DNA of 64,000 bases from an uncultured Erysipelotrichaceae bacterium (GCA_947167125.1 CAMVGT010000001.1:124001-188000), one strand, 5' to 3'; positions 44,439-53,196 are shown, counted from the stretch's first letter. Notes: generated by a model from the sequence alone, not told the origin. Made by a program: numbers and translations.

Positions 44439-46840
44439 AAAAGAAATTCCTCGAACGCTTAGGAAAAGAATGGCTCTTTTTTGACGGCGGAACCGGTTCA
44501 ATCCTGCAGAAAATGGGACTTCGCGGGGGCGAACTTCCCGAAACATGGAATCTGAAATATCCTGACAGAATCAAAGAATTATACAAAGGCTACCTGAACG
44601 CGGGAACCGATGTGTTCAACGCAAATACATTCGGAGCCAACCGTCTTCACTATCCGGACAATGTCACGGAAATCGTCAAAGCCGGTGTGGAACTGGCAAA
44701 AGAAGCCCGGATTGAAGCCGGCCGGGAAGACGCCTATATCACCATTGATATCGGACCGACCGGAAAACTGCTGGAACCGCTTGGAGATCTTGGCTTTGAA
44801 GAAGCCGTGGGCATCTTTTCAGAAACTATTAATGCAGGTGCTGAAGCCGGCGCCGATCTTGTTCTGATTGAAACAATGAATGACACCTATGAGGCAAAAG
44901 CAGCTGTGCTTGCCGCAAAGGAAAGCTGCGATCTGCCTGTATGCATTACCGTCACCTTTGATCAGAACGGCAAACTGCTGACCGGTGCATCCGTCGAGGC
45001 GGTTGTGGCCATGCTGGAAGGACTGCGTGTGGATGCCCTGGGCGTCAACTGTTCCCTGGGTCCCCGTGAAATGGTACCGATCATTCAGAGGCTTGTATCA
45101 GCTTCTTCCATTCCTGTTATCGTCAATCCCAATGCCGGTCTGCCCATCACAAAGCACGGCATGACATATTATCCGGTACAGCCGGAAGAATTCGCCGATC
45201 TGATGGCGGAAATCGCCGGCATCGGCGTTCAGTGTGTCGGCGGATGCTGCGGAACAACTTCCGAACATATCCGTCTGATGAAAGAAGCTGTTTCCAGAAA
45301 GAAATTCAGACCGGTTCAGCCGAAGAATAAAACCGTTGTCAGTTCCTATAACCGCGCCGTTGAAATCGGGGATACATGCGCCGTGATCGGCGAGCGGATC
45401 AATCCGACCGGAAAAAAAGCCTTCAAACAGGCTTTACGTGACAACAATATCGAATACATTATTGCGGAAGGCTTAAAGCAGGAAGATGCCGGCGCCCATA
45501 TCCTGGATGTCAATGTCGGCCTGCCTGAAATTGATGAACCGGCGATGATGGAAACTGTTGTCAAAAGACTGCAGGCTGTCTGCGGACTGCCGCTGCAGCT
45601 GGATTCATCCGATCCTGAAGCTCTTGAAAGAGCGATGCGGATTTATAACGGCAAGCCGATGATCAATTCGGTCAACGGCAAAGAAGAAACCATCCGCAGC
45701 ATTATGCCGCTGGTCGCTAAATACGGCGGCGTTCTGGTCGGTCTTTGTCTTGACAGGGAAATCCCGTCCACTGCTGACGGCAGAATCGCTGTCGCAAAGC
45801 GCATTCTCGATGAAGCTGCTTCCTATGGAATCGATAAAAAGGATATTGTCATTGACGGTTTATGCATGACCGTATCATCTGATCCGCAATCCGCTTTATG
45901 CACATTGGAAACAGTCAGAAGATGCCGCGATGAGCTGCATGTCCGCTCAATTCTCGGTGTTTCCAACATTTCTTTCGGGTTGCCGCAAAGAGGCATTGTC
46001 AATGCTCACTTCCTCTCCATGGCAATGCAGAACGGATTATCGGCGGCGATCATCAATCCGAACAATGCCCAGATCATGGCAGCCTACAGAGCTTCCAATG
46101 CCCTGCTTGCCAAAGATCCAAACTGTTCTGATTACATTTCCGCTTATGCCGGAACAGCTGAAATCAATACACCTGTTTCTTCTAAACAGTCTTCTGAAAC
46201 CGGACAGGTCTCTTCAGGCGTGCAGTCTCTGCACCAGTGCATTGTCCGTGGTCTTGCGTCACCTGCGGCCGATGCCGCAAGAGAAGCTTTGAAAACAGCA
46301 ATTTCCCCGCTGTCTGTCATTGACGGGGAAATCATCCCTGCCCTGGATGAAGTCGGCAGAGGATTTGAAGCAGGCACAACCTTCCTGCCGCAGCTGTTAA
46401 TGAGCGCGGATGCCGCAAAAGCCGCATTTGCGGTCATCAAGGAAAGCATGGCTTCTTCCCCGCAGACCATTAAAGGAAGAATCATCCTGGCAACCGTCAA
46501 AGGCGATATTCATGATATCGGTAAAAACATTGTCAAAGTCATGATGGAAAACTATGGCTATGAGGTGATTGATCTGGGCAAAGATGTCGATCCGGAAGTG
46601 ATCGTCGATACAGCGATCAGAGAAAACATCAGACTGGTCGGCTTATCCGCCTTAATGACTACCACGGTTGTCTCCATGGCGGAAACAATCAAACTGCTCA
46701 GGGAAAAGAAACCCGACACAAAGATTATTGTCGGCGGCGCTGTCCTGACCCAGGAATATGCCGATCAGATCGGGGCGGATGCCTATGGCAAAGATGCCAT
46801 GGCTTCAGTCCGCTATGCCGACAGTGTATTTGAATCCTGA
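44435..46840 (+). CDS. metH: Cobalamin-dependent methionine synthase without activation domain
   Basis: MetH transfers the methyl group of methyltetrahydrofolate to homocysteine through cobalamin. The 801-residue protein has the homocysteine domain (about 1-290; zinc Cys in VNCSLGP and GGCCGT), the pterin domain (about 310-570; GERINPTGKKAF), the helical cap and the B12 domain. The B12 domain has the cobalt-ligand motif DIHDIG near 691. E. coli MetH is about 1227 residues; the missing part is the activation domain, encoded immediately upstream. It converges on a B12 uptake operon. Confidence 0.97.
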   Translation: MKKKFLERLGKEWLFFDGGTGSILQKMGLRGGELPETWNLKYPDRIKELYKGYLNAGTDVFNANTFGANRLHYPDNVTEIVKAGVELAKEARIEAGREDAYITIDIGPTGKLLEPLGDLGFEEAVGIFSETINAGAEAGADLVLIETMNDTYEAKAAVLAAKESCDLPVCITVTFDQNGKLLTGASVEAVVAMLEGLRVDALGVNCSLGPREMVPIIQRLVSASSIPVIVNPNAGLPITKHGMTYYPVQPEEFADLMAEIAGIGVQCVGGCCGTTSEHIRLMKEAVSRKKFRPVQPKNKTVVSSYNRAVEIGDTCAVIGERINPTGKKAFKQALRDNNIEYIIAEGLKQEDAGAHILDVNVGLPEIDEPAMMETVVKRLQAVCGLPLQLDSSDPEALERAMRIYNGKPMINSVNGKEETIRSIMPLVAKYGGVLVGLCLDREIPSTADGRIAVAKRILDEAASYGIDKKDIVIDGLCMTVSSDPQSALCTLETVRRCRDELHVRSILGVSNISFGLPQRGIVNAHFLSMAMQNGLSAAIINPNNAQIMAAYRASNALLAKDPNCSDYISAYAGTAEINTPVSSKQSSETGQVSSGVQSLHQCIVRGLASPAADAAREALKTAISPLSVIDGEIIPALDEVGRGFEAGTTFLPQLLMSADAAKAAFAVIKESMASSPQTIKGRIILATVKGDIHDIGKNIVKVMMENYGYEVIDLGKDVDPEVIVDTAIRENIRLVGLSALMTTTVVSMAETIKLLREKKPDTKIIVGGAVLTQEYADQIGADAYGKDAMASVRYADSVFES

Positions 46841-46883
46841 AAAAAAAACGGAATGTCCTCATGCAGGAAACATTCCGTTTTTC
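46841..46883. terminator. Bidirectional terminator between metH and the B12 uptake operon
   Basis: AACGGAATGT/ACATTCCGTT with A and T tracts on both sides. It includes the stop codon region of the S-component gene. Confidence 0.88.
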
Positions 46884-47380
46884 TTATTCAGTATGGAGAG
46901 TGCCCTGTTCAAAGGCACAAACAGCAGCAGACACAGAATGAAATTGGAAACACCGTGCACAATGTCATACGGAATTCCGGCAATCCACCAGGAGAAGGCT
47001 GCTGCCCACCCTCCTGCGATCAGGGTCACAATTGAACAGAACGCCCCGAAGGTCAGTCCGAAAAAGCCGGAAAGAACCGCAAATACCAACACTGACTCAT
47101 TCTTCCGCACAAGATGCGTGAACAGAACAAGCAGAGGCCACATATAGAAATACACAATGGACCATGTGCCGAATCCCCAGTAGGAACATTCAATAAACGC
47201 GAACAGCAGAACCGACGGCAATGTCATTTTCCAGCCGAACTGCTTGGTATAGACAATCACCAGCAATGTAATCAGTTCCACATTGGCGATCGCGTTCAAT
47301 GCGATTTTGGCAGCCTCCATGATGGCTGTCATAGCGGCGATATAAACAAGCGCACGGATCGAATATCCGGTCCGGGTCAT
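46859..47380 (-). CDS. ECF transporter S component, probably for cobalamin
   Basis: The 173-residue membrane protein has five to six helices and the small size of an ECF-type substrate-capture subunit (ALVYIAAMTAIMEAAKIALN start; WWIAGIPYDIVHGVSNFILC). It would pair with a shared energy-coupling module encoded elsewhere. A cobalamin riboswitch controls the operon, and the DUF4430 protein gene lies 3 bp upstream, so B12 is the likely substrate (inference). Confidence 0.82.
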   Translation of the reverse strand: MTRTGYSIRALVYIAAMTAIMEAAKIALNAIANVELITLLVIVYTKQFGWKMTLPSVLLFAFIECSYWGFGTWSIVYFYMWPLLVLFTHLVRKNESVLVFAVLSGFFGLTFGAFCSIVTLIAGGWAAAFSWWIAGIPYDIVHGVSNFILCLLLFVPLNRALSILNKKNGMFPA

Positions 47381-47383
47381 ATT

Positions 47384-47803
47384 TTATTCTTCAGGAACGT
47401 AGACTTCGTACGCAAAACGGTATGTATCGCCGTCCGTGACAGGCTGCGCATCCGCGCCGTACTGACCGTATTCACCGTTTACATAGATGGACCAGTAGGC
47501 TCCGTCTTTTTCATAATCCGGTGTCAGACCGTTGATGGAAATAATATATAAGCCGTATTCAGACGTGCTTCCTTCATATGTGAAGTCACCGTCCTTTTTC
47601 ATTTCATCCATCAGTTCGCTCAGGAATTCGGCGTCTGTTTTTTCGGAATAGGTTTTTGTCTCACCCTGATCATCCACAACTTCAACTGTGACGGATTTGG
47701 AACCGGCTTGCGGTTTGGGCCCGAATGCCTTATAGAGGCCGAACATCAGCAATGCGGCGACAATAAGACCGAGCACCCAGGTTAATGTCTTTTTGTTTTT
47801 CAT
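47384..47803 (-). CDS. Membrane-anchored DUF4430 (transcobalamin-like) protein
   Basis: The 139-residue protein has a short basic N-terminus, one membrane helix (about 6-24, no lipobox) and an external DUF4430-like domain (about 36-139; YGLYIISINGLTPDYEKDG, YWSIYVNGEYG). This domain resembles the C-terminal domain of transcobalamin and intrinsic factor and probably captures B12 or a relative at the surface. The ATG at 47803 has GAGGAGGG upstream. It is the first gene behind the cobalamin riboswitch. Confidence 0.85.
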   Translation of the reverse strand: MKNKKTLTWVLGLIVAALLMFGLYKAFGPKPQAGSKSVTVEVVDDQGETKTYSEKTDAEFLSELMDEMKKDGDFTYEGSTSEYGLYIISINGLTPDYEKDGAYWSIYVNGEYGQYGADAQPVTDGDTYRFAYEVYVPEE

Positions 47804-47822
47804 GAATCTTCCCTCCTCATCA

Positions 47823-47851
47823 AACAAAAAAGCTCTCAGGATCCCAAGAGC
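47823..47851 (-). terminator. Terminator in the cobalamin riboswitch expression platform
   Basis: GCTCT/AGAGC outer stem around an inner GGATCC palindrome, then TTTTTTG on the minus strand. A second, weaker ACAGT/ACTGT hairpin with a T-run lies at 47868-47888. Confidence 0.75.
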
Positions 47852-47924
47852 ATCAGAAAGGCACGCATAAAAAACAGTTTTAAACTGTATACGCGGACAC
47901 ATAACGTGCAGTCAGGATCTCGTG

Positions 47925-48106
47925 ACTATCGCACAGTCCCAGGCAGGTCTCCCGGCTTGCGGAGCATTGTGAACTGCCGCCTTCTCAGTTTCCCAATGGC
48001 ATCATGGCGTTCACCCTCCGGTTACGGTGACGAGTTCGTACAGGATTTTCACCTGTTTCCCTTTTCACTGCGCCGATCATTTCCATGATCCGCAGCACCT
48101 GAAACT
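47925..48106 (-). ncRNA. Cobalamin riboswitch aptamer
   Basis: The minus strand carries the B12-box GCAAGCCGGGAGACCTGCC (47942-47960) and the upstream conserved AAACAGGTGAAAATCCTGT. It also has the GTCACCGTAACCGG and GGGTGAACGCCATGATGCCA elements in the right order. It precedes the DUF4430 and S-component genes with a terminator between. Bound adenosylcobalamin is expected to switch the operon off. Confidence 0.93.
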
Positions 48107-48173
48107 ATCCGTATTGATCTGTACAGCATACTGCTGCAGATCTATTTTCCCATTTCCTTACAGGATCTGTAAA

Positions 48174-48197
48174 GAAAAAGGAGACATATCTGTCTCC
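48174..48197 (-). terminator. Terminator of the PurF-like gene
   Basis: GGAGACA/TGTCTCC stem with GATA loop, then TTTTTC on the minus strand. Confidence 0.85.
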
Positions 48198-48208
48198 CTG
48201 TATATGGA

Positions 48209-49624
48209 TTATTCCTTGCCGTTCCAGCAATAGGTGCAGAGGTTTTCTTCCGGAATTCCCACTGCCTTGACCATGTCGTCCATGCGGTTGAATTTCAATG
48301 AGGAGAAATTCATCTGCGCGCACATGCGGTCAAGCATCTTGTGGTAGCGGTCGCTGTCCGGATTGCAGTAATCTTCCAGGATATCCCGTTCCACCTTTTC
48401 GCCTTCTTCTTCCGCGATGATGCGTCTTGCGATCAGTTCCATGTCACTGGTTGATCTGGAGAAGTTGATATATTTGCAGCCGAACATAATCGGCGGGCAT
48501 GCCGGACGGACATGAACTTCCTTCGCGCCGCTTTCATAAAGGAACTGGGTTGTCTCACGCAGCTGAGTGCCTCTGACGATGGAGTCATCGATCAAAAGCA
48601 GTCTCTGGTTTTCAATCAGTTCATGAACAGGAATCAGCTTCATCTTCGCGATGAGATCCCTCTTTGTCTGCATGGTCGGCATAAAGGAACGCGGCCATGT
48701 CGGTGTGTATTTGATAAACGGTCTGGAATGCGGCACATGCGATTCATTCGCATAGCCGATCGCATGGCCGAGACCTGAGTCAGGAACGCCGGCGACTGTG
48801 TCAATATCTTCAATCGTCAGGCCGTCTCTTCTTGCCATATATTTGCCGCAGTTGTAGCGCATCGCTTCAACATTGACGCCTTCATATTTGCTGGGCGGAT
48901 AGCCGTAGTAAGTCCACAGGAAGGTGCAGATCCGCATCTTCTTTCCCGGTGCCGCCAAAACAGTAACGCTTTCCGGTGTAATGACATCAATTTCACCCGG
49001 ACCCAGTTCTTTATAATCCTGATAGCCCAGTTTCAGATATGCGAAGGATTCGAATGTGGCGCAATAGCCTTCTTCCTTCCTGCCGATCAGAATCGGTGTT
49101 CTGCCCAGTCTGTCTCTTGCGCAGTAGATGCCTTTCGGTGTCAGCAGGAGGATGGACATTGAGCCATCGATCACTGACTGCGCATAGCGGATTCCTTCCA
49201 CAAGGTTGTCCTGCTGGTTGATCAAAGCAGCGACAAGCTCTGTCTTGTTGATTTCACCGCCGCTCATTTCCATGAAATGTGTGCGTGAATTGCCGAAGAT
49301 CTTTTCGACAATTTCATCCGTGTTGTTCACCTTGCCGACAGTTGTAATCGCATAGGTGCCGTGATGCGAACGGACAATCAGCGGCTGCGGATCATAGTCG
49401 GAAATACATCCGATTCCCATATAGCCGAACATATCCGCCACATCAGAATCAAACTTGGTTCTGAACGGAGAATTCTCAATATTGTGAATTGCACGATTGA
49501 AACCGTTCATGCCGTATACCGCAAGCCCGGCTCTTCTCGTTCCCAGATGTGAATGGTAGTCAGTGCCGTAAAACAGGTCGAAGACACAGTCTTCTTTCAG
49601 TGCTGCCGCAAAGAATCCGCCCAT
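48209..49624 (-). CDS. Amidophosphoribosyltransferase-like protein lacking the glutaminase nucleophile
   Basis: The 471-residue protein has the PurF layout: an N-terminal Ntn-type domain (SHLGTRRAGLAVY, ARDRLGRTPILIG) and a C-terminal phosphoribosyltransferase domain with the PRPP motif LLLIDDSIVRGTQ (about 345). PurF makes phosphoribosylamine from PRPP and glutamine. Here the first residues are MGGFFAA, with Gly where the catalytic Cys should be residue 1 of the mature enzyme. The glutaminase activity is thus doubtful. A Cys-rich C-terminus (CTYCWNGKE) may bind metal. It may be a paralog with another role. No other purine gene is near. Confidence 0.8.
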   Translation of the reverse strand: MGGFFAAALKEDCVFDLFYGTDYHSHLGTRRAGLAVYGMNGFNRAIHNIENSPFRTKFDSDVADMFGYMGIGCISDYDPQPLIVRSHHGTYAITTVGKVNNTDEIVEKIFGNSRTHFMEMSGGEINKTELVAALINQQDNLVEGIRYAQSVIDGSMSILLLTPKGIYCARDRLGRTPILIGRKEEGYCATFESFAYLKLGYQDYKELGPGEIDVITPESVTVLAAPGKKMRICTFLWTYYGYPPSKYEGVNVEAMRYNCGKYMARRDGLTIEDIDTVAGVPDSGLGHAIGYANESHVPHSRPFIKYTPTWPRSFMPTMQTKRDLIAKMKLIPVHELIENQRLLLIDDSIVRGTQLRETTQFLYESGAKEVHVRPACPPIMFGCKYINFSRSTSDMELIARRIIAEEEGEKVERDILEDYCNPDSDRYHKMLDRMCAQMNFSSLKFNRMDDMVKAVGIPEENLCTYCWNGKE

Positions 49625-49641
49625 AAGTCATCCTTTCATCT

Positions 49642-49655
49642 ACTGAAGTTTCAGT
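49642..49655. promoter_or_regulatory. Inverted repeat ACTGAA-N2-TTCAGT before the PurF-like gene
   Basis: A 14-bp dyad lies between the predicted -10 and the ribosome site of the PurF-like gene; a possible operator. Confidence 0.35.
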
Positions 49656-49667
49656 ATTAACCCACGC

Positions 49668-49673
49668 ATTATA
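49668..49673 (-). promoter_or_regulatory. Extended -10 (TGCTATAAT) of the PurF-like gene
   Basis: TATAAT with the TGn extension on the minus strand, 44 bp upstream of the start codon; no clear -35. The rest of the 49674-50063 gap holds short hairpins (such as GAATCC-GAAA-GGATTC on minus near 49900) and no gene I can support. Confidence 0.55.
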
Positions 49674-50036
49674 GCATGTGATTTTCAAATGTACACCGTT
49701 AAACCTGATTTCTTTGGCACATGCCCGCATGCAAGGACAAAAGGACGGAATACCGGATGCTGAATTCATGCAGGTTTTCGTATCCGGATACTGCTGACAA
49801 TACCCTCACATACAGGCTCACACCGCCATTGTCAGAAGTTTTTACACAGCTTTCATAGTTTTTCAGATACCGGTATGACTGCAATCAGCCGGAACACGAA
49901 TCCTTTCGGATTCACGCAGTAATATACTTTAAAGAAACACAGTAAATCGCCGGATACGCAGTCATCTGCAATTTTGCGTTATAAATGTCAAGTGTTACTT
50001 TGAGTAAAAACATGCCTTTCGGCCCAAAGCTCTTTT

Positions 50037-50056
50037 AGATCATGATGATCTTTTTT
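50037..50056 (+). terminator. Orphan plus-strand terminator-like hairpin
   Basis: AGATCA-TGA-TGATCT followed by TTTTTC on the plus strand, although no plus-strand gene lies upstream. It could end a small RNA within about 49880-50050, or be chance. Confidence 0.4.
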
Positions 50057-50063
50057 CGAATGA

Positions 50064-50597
50064 CTATTCCGCTTTCACACTGTTCAGAACAATATCTGCC
50101 GCTTTGACAAGCTCTTCATCTCCCCACTTCTCTCCCATTTTCAGAAGAACCAGATCCGGAAGATTTTCCATATGCATGACCGTAAATTCCCAGGAATCAT
50201 CACCGCTGTATCCGTACTGCCCATCTTCATAATATCCCTGGAATGTCTCAATTCCGTTGACCGGTTTATTTCTTGAAACCAGACCGGTTCCGCAGACTCC
50301 AAATAATTCATCGAAAAATATATGCAGAACGGTTTCCGGACTTTCTTTATAAGAAAGTACAATTCTTTCTCCCTCTATTTTCGCATCAAAGATTTCCGGC
50401 AGAAGGAATGTGACCATTCCTTCTGACAGTACATAGGATTGTTCTTCTGCAGGTACTGTTTCAGGTTCTTCAGGAATCACTGTTTCTTCAGATACCGGTT
50501 CTGTCTCATCCGCATGAACGGTTTTTTTATCGGTGCATCCTGCGGATAAAACCATCAGGAATGCCAGACTGATCAGCCATAGTTTCTTCTGCTTCAT
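50064..50597 (-). CDS. Lipoprotein of ECF cassette 2
   Basis: The 177-residue product has a lipoprotein signal with lipobox LSAGC (Cys21), an acidic Pro/Glu linker (about 30-55) and a small external domain without a recognised family. It starts 11 bp after the anti-sigma/peptidase gene and ends the cassette. By place in the operon it parallels the DUF4349 lipoprotein of cassette 1, though the sequences differ. Confidence 0.75.
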   Translation of the reverse strand: MKQKKLWLISLAFLMVLSAGCTDKKTVHADETEPVSEETVIPEEPETVPAEEQSYVLSEGMVTFLLPEIFDAKIEGERIVLSYKESPETVLHIFFDELFGVCGTGLVSRNKPVNGIETFQGYYEDGQYGYSGDDSWEFTVMHMENLPDLVLLKMGEKWGDEELVKAADIVLNSVKAE

Positions 50598-50608
50598 TTT
50601 CTTTCACC

Positions 50609-52591
50609 TCACCAGATATAAGACGGTTCATAACTGCTGTAAATGGACTGATAAAGCGTGTAGGAGTCAAATGTGCTGTATCCGCCGCCGTCCGTTCCTT
50701 CAAAATACGGATCAACGGTATAGAAGATGAGACCGTCAGCTGTTTCCTGATAGCCGTATACAACGATGTTGTGATTTTCCCCGCCGGCACCGGAATAGAG
50801 ATATGAAGTCCAGATCTGTACGATGGACGGATAGCCGTCATCGATATTCCGCTTCATTCTTGTGACAAACTGATCATATTCGCTCTGTACAAACACACCC
50901 GATGTCGGCTGTACCCGATAGCCGCCGTCATAGATCGAAGTAGGCTGGCCGCCGAACAGGTATTCGCTGAGAACCCTTGCGACATCGGTATCATATGTTC
51001 CTCTGATGCCGTCCTCACGTACGCCTGGAGCGTATGTATTCAGTTCTGCCGCAAGAGAATTCTGATCCTTTGAGATTCCGAAATGATCCAGAATCATCTG
51101 GGTGCAGGCAACTGCGCAGTACCAGGATGTTTCCTGCTTTCTTCTGCTGATGAAAACATAATTGGACGCATAGGATGCTGAAGGATCTTCCGAAGGTTCG
51201 GGAACTTCCGGATCCGGCTGAGCGGTCTGTTCCGGTTCCGGCTTGGATTCCGGCTCCGGCACTGCTGTTTCCGCAGGCTCTTTGGGATCAGCGGTTTCCT
51301 GCGGGTCTTCTGTCTGAGCAGGCTCAGGCTTTGCGGGATCTTTTTCTTTCCATGTGATAAAGGAAGGATCGACTGCCGGCACATAGCAGACCGCATATGT
51401 GCACAATCCCGGCAATCCCGGCAGATCAGCCGTCTGATCTGTGATATCAATGATCAGTTTCCAGTAAGGAATCTGGTATTCCAGACTGTGGAAATCTTCA
51501 TAGGCTATCTGCGCATCTGCGATCTGATCCGCATTCCATTCATCCGGCAGCTTTCCGATGAAGTTTCCTTCTTTCAGCTGTTCAAACGCTTCTTCTTTGG
51601 AAATCAAAGGATAATTTCCGATCTTTTCCGCTGCCGCGAGTGAATCATAGATCCGGATCATGCCGATTTCGGAAGGATATTCCCACTGACCGGCAAACTG
51701 AATGCGGCGGTATGCATAATTCAGCAATGTTTCTTCATCGCTTCTGCCTTCCGCATATATGTAATAGCTGTTATGCCCGACGCCTTCATATGAATAATTG
51801 CGGCTGACATCGATCAGTCCTTCACTGCCTTTGAGCAGACTGCTGTATTCATTTTTCATCCATTGAGCTGCTGTCAATGCGGCTTCTGCACTGACATCAC
51901 TCAGACTGGCCGCATCCATGTCCGCAAATTCTGAAATCTGTTTTCCATAACCCGGGTTATAGAAGAATGTGACGTCTCCGTATCCGTTGGCAGAAACCGA
52001 AGCTTCTTCACATTCCGCTGTCATGAAGACAGGCATTTCTGATGGAATTCCCGGCGTTCTGTTATCGCCGGCATAAGTCACCTCAAAGCCATCCGGTTTC
52101 AGGCCGAGCAATTCAGCCGCATCCGTCAGCTGCTTTCTGATTTCTTCTTCACTCAATCCCCATGCTTCACCAGCTGAATGGGCAGGCCGCTTATAAACCG
52201 GAAGATCTTCCAGCTTCATTTCTTCTGTCCATGGGTTGTAATCTGTTTCTTTTGTATAATCCGGATACATAACCCATGCAAGTCCCCCGCCGCCCACTGA
52301 CGGCTTACGGGTAAGTGTGATCACCGGCAGATCTGAATAATCCTTTTTCGGATCAATTTCCTGCGGTGCAGGTGTCACATCAATTGCCTGTTCTGATTCA
52401 GACGGTGCAGGTTTCTGTACAATCATAATTCCGGCAATCACTGCCGCAAGCGCACCGATTCCTGCCGCAGTTCTCGTCCAGACTGCTTTTCTTTTCTTCT
52501 GTGACTGATAGTTTCTGCGTGCCTGATCAGCAGCTTCCACCATCGTCTCATCCGCTTCATTCAAAGCGTCAATCAGATCTTCCTTTTTCAT
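50609..52591 (-). CDS. Membrane protein: anti-sigma-like N-terminus plus extracellular C39-like peptidase domain
   Basis: The 660-residue protein has a short cytoplasmic part (about 1-38, EDLIDALNEADETMVEAA) and one membrane helix (about 40-60). A large external domain follows (about 85-425), then a Pro/Glu/Thr-rich linker (about 425-480) and a C-terminal papain-like domain of C39_2 type. The likely catalytic set is Cys492 (SWYCAVAC), His607 (GGENHNIV) and Asp627 (YTVDPYF), with Gln about 487. Overlap of 4 nt with the ECF sigma gene and the N-terminal pattern suggest it is the sigma's membrane partner. A peptidase on an anti-sigma factor is not something I know as a described arrangement. Confidence 0.78.
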   Translation of the reverse strand: MKKEDLIDALNEADETMVEAADQARRNYQSQKKRKAVWTRTAAGIGALAAVIAGIMIVQKPAPSESEQAIDVTPAPQEIDPKKDYSDLPVITLTRKPSVGGGGLAWVMYPDYTKETDYNPWTEEMKLEDLPVYKRPAHSAGEAWGLSEEEIRKQLTDAAELLGLKPDGFEVTYAGDNRTPGIPSEMPVFMTAECEEASVSANGYGDVTFFYNPGYGKQISEFADMDAASLSDVSAEAALTAAQWMKNEYSSLLKGSEGLIDVSRNYSYEGVGHNSYYIYAEGRSDEETLLNYAYRRIQFAGQWEYPSEIGMIRIYDSLAAAEKIGNYPLISKEEAFEQLKEGNFIGKLPDEWNADQIADAQIAYEDFHSLEYQIPYWKLIIDITDQTADLPGLPGLCTYAVCYVPAVDPSFITWKEKDPAKPEPAQTEDPQETADPKEPAETAVPEPESKPEPEQTAQPDPEVPEPSEDPSASYASNYVFISRRKQETSWYCAVACTQMILDHFGISKDQNSLAAELNTYAPGVREDGIRGTYDTDVARVLSEYLFGGQPTSIYDGGYRVQPTSGVFVQSEYDQFVTRMKRNIDDGYPSIVQIWTSYLYSGAGGENHNIVVYGYQETADGLIFYTVDPYFEGTDGGGYSTFDSYTLYQSIYSSYEPSYIW

Positions 52592-53145
52592 GATAAGAAG
52601 CCCTCCTGTTCCAGGTATTCCTTCAGAGCAGCACGCATGCGGAAGAGTTTGGTTTTCGCTCCGCTCTCACTGAACCCGCAGGCTCCGGCTGCTTCTTTCA
52701 GTGAATCAAAGAAGAAGTAGCGGCAGAGGAACAGATTTCTTTCCTGTTCGCTGTATCTCTGCAGGAACTGATTCAGCGCGTCTTTCAGAATTGAAAGTTC
52801 GTATTCTTTCTGCGCGCTTTTCTCACCGATGCATTCACCGATTTCCTCGAGAGAAACAGCATACTGCGAAGCTCCGCGCTTTTTTCTGGTGTTAAAGCGG
52901 ATCCGGTCAATCGAAAGTGATCTTACAATCCTGCAGAGCCATGCACGGAACAGATTCGGTCTTTCCGGCGGAATCTGATTCCAGGTTTTCAGATAGGTGT
53001 CATTGACAGCTTCCCTGCTGTCTTCTTCATCCGCAGTGATATTGTAAGAAACAGCCTTCAGGTACTTTCCGTATTTTCTGTCCGTCTCCGCGATCGCGTT
53101 TTCTTCACGCCGCCAGTACATTTCAATAATCTCTGTATCTTCCAT
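52588..53145 (-). CDS. ECF-type RNA polymerase sigma factor (cassette 2)
   Basis: The 185-residue protein has region 2 (DSREAVNDTYLKTWNQIPPE) and region 4 (SLKEAAGACGFSESGAKTKL). It is paralogous to the sigma at 5615-6172 with the same predicted length. I use the ATG at 53145, 7 nt after AAAGGAG; the ATG 21 nt upstream has no good site. A typical ECF promoter (TGAAACC-N16-CGTC) lies just upstream, suggesting that it activates its own operon. Confidence 0.92.
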   Translation of the reverse strand: MEDTEIIEMYWRREENAIAETDRKYGKYLKAVSYNITADEEDSREAVNDTYLKTWNQIPPERPNLFRAWLCRIVRSLSIDRIRFNTRKKRGASQYAVSLEEIGECIGEKSAQKEYELSILKDALNQFLQRYSEQERNLFLCRYFFFDSLKEAAGACGFSESGAKTKLFRMRAALKEYLEQEGFLS

Positions 53146-53166
53146 GTCCGCTCTCCTTTCATCCAA

Positions 53167-53196
53167 TAAGACGGCAGAATACCCCTGTCGGTTTCA
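53167..53196 (-). promoter_or_regulatory. ECF-type promoter of cassette 2 (TGAAACC-N16-CGTCTTA)
   Basis: On the minus strand TGAAACC (53190-53196) is followed after 16 bp by CGTC (53170-53173). This matches the -35 AAC and -10 CGTC elements of many ECF sigma factors, including Bacillus sigW/sigX/sigV types. The predicted start is 15 nt before the sigma ATG. Confidence 0.8.

Noticed and set aside
49560-49884. Short minus-strand frames upstream of the PurF-like gene
   Set aside because: No ribosome sites, no conserved-looking composition; the region is better read as promoter and leader.
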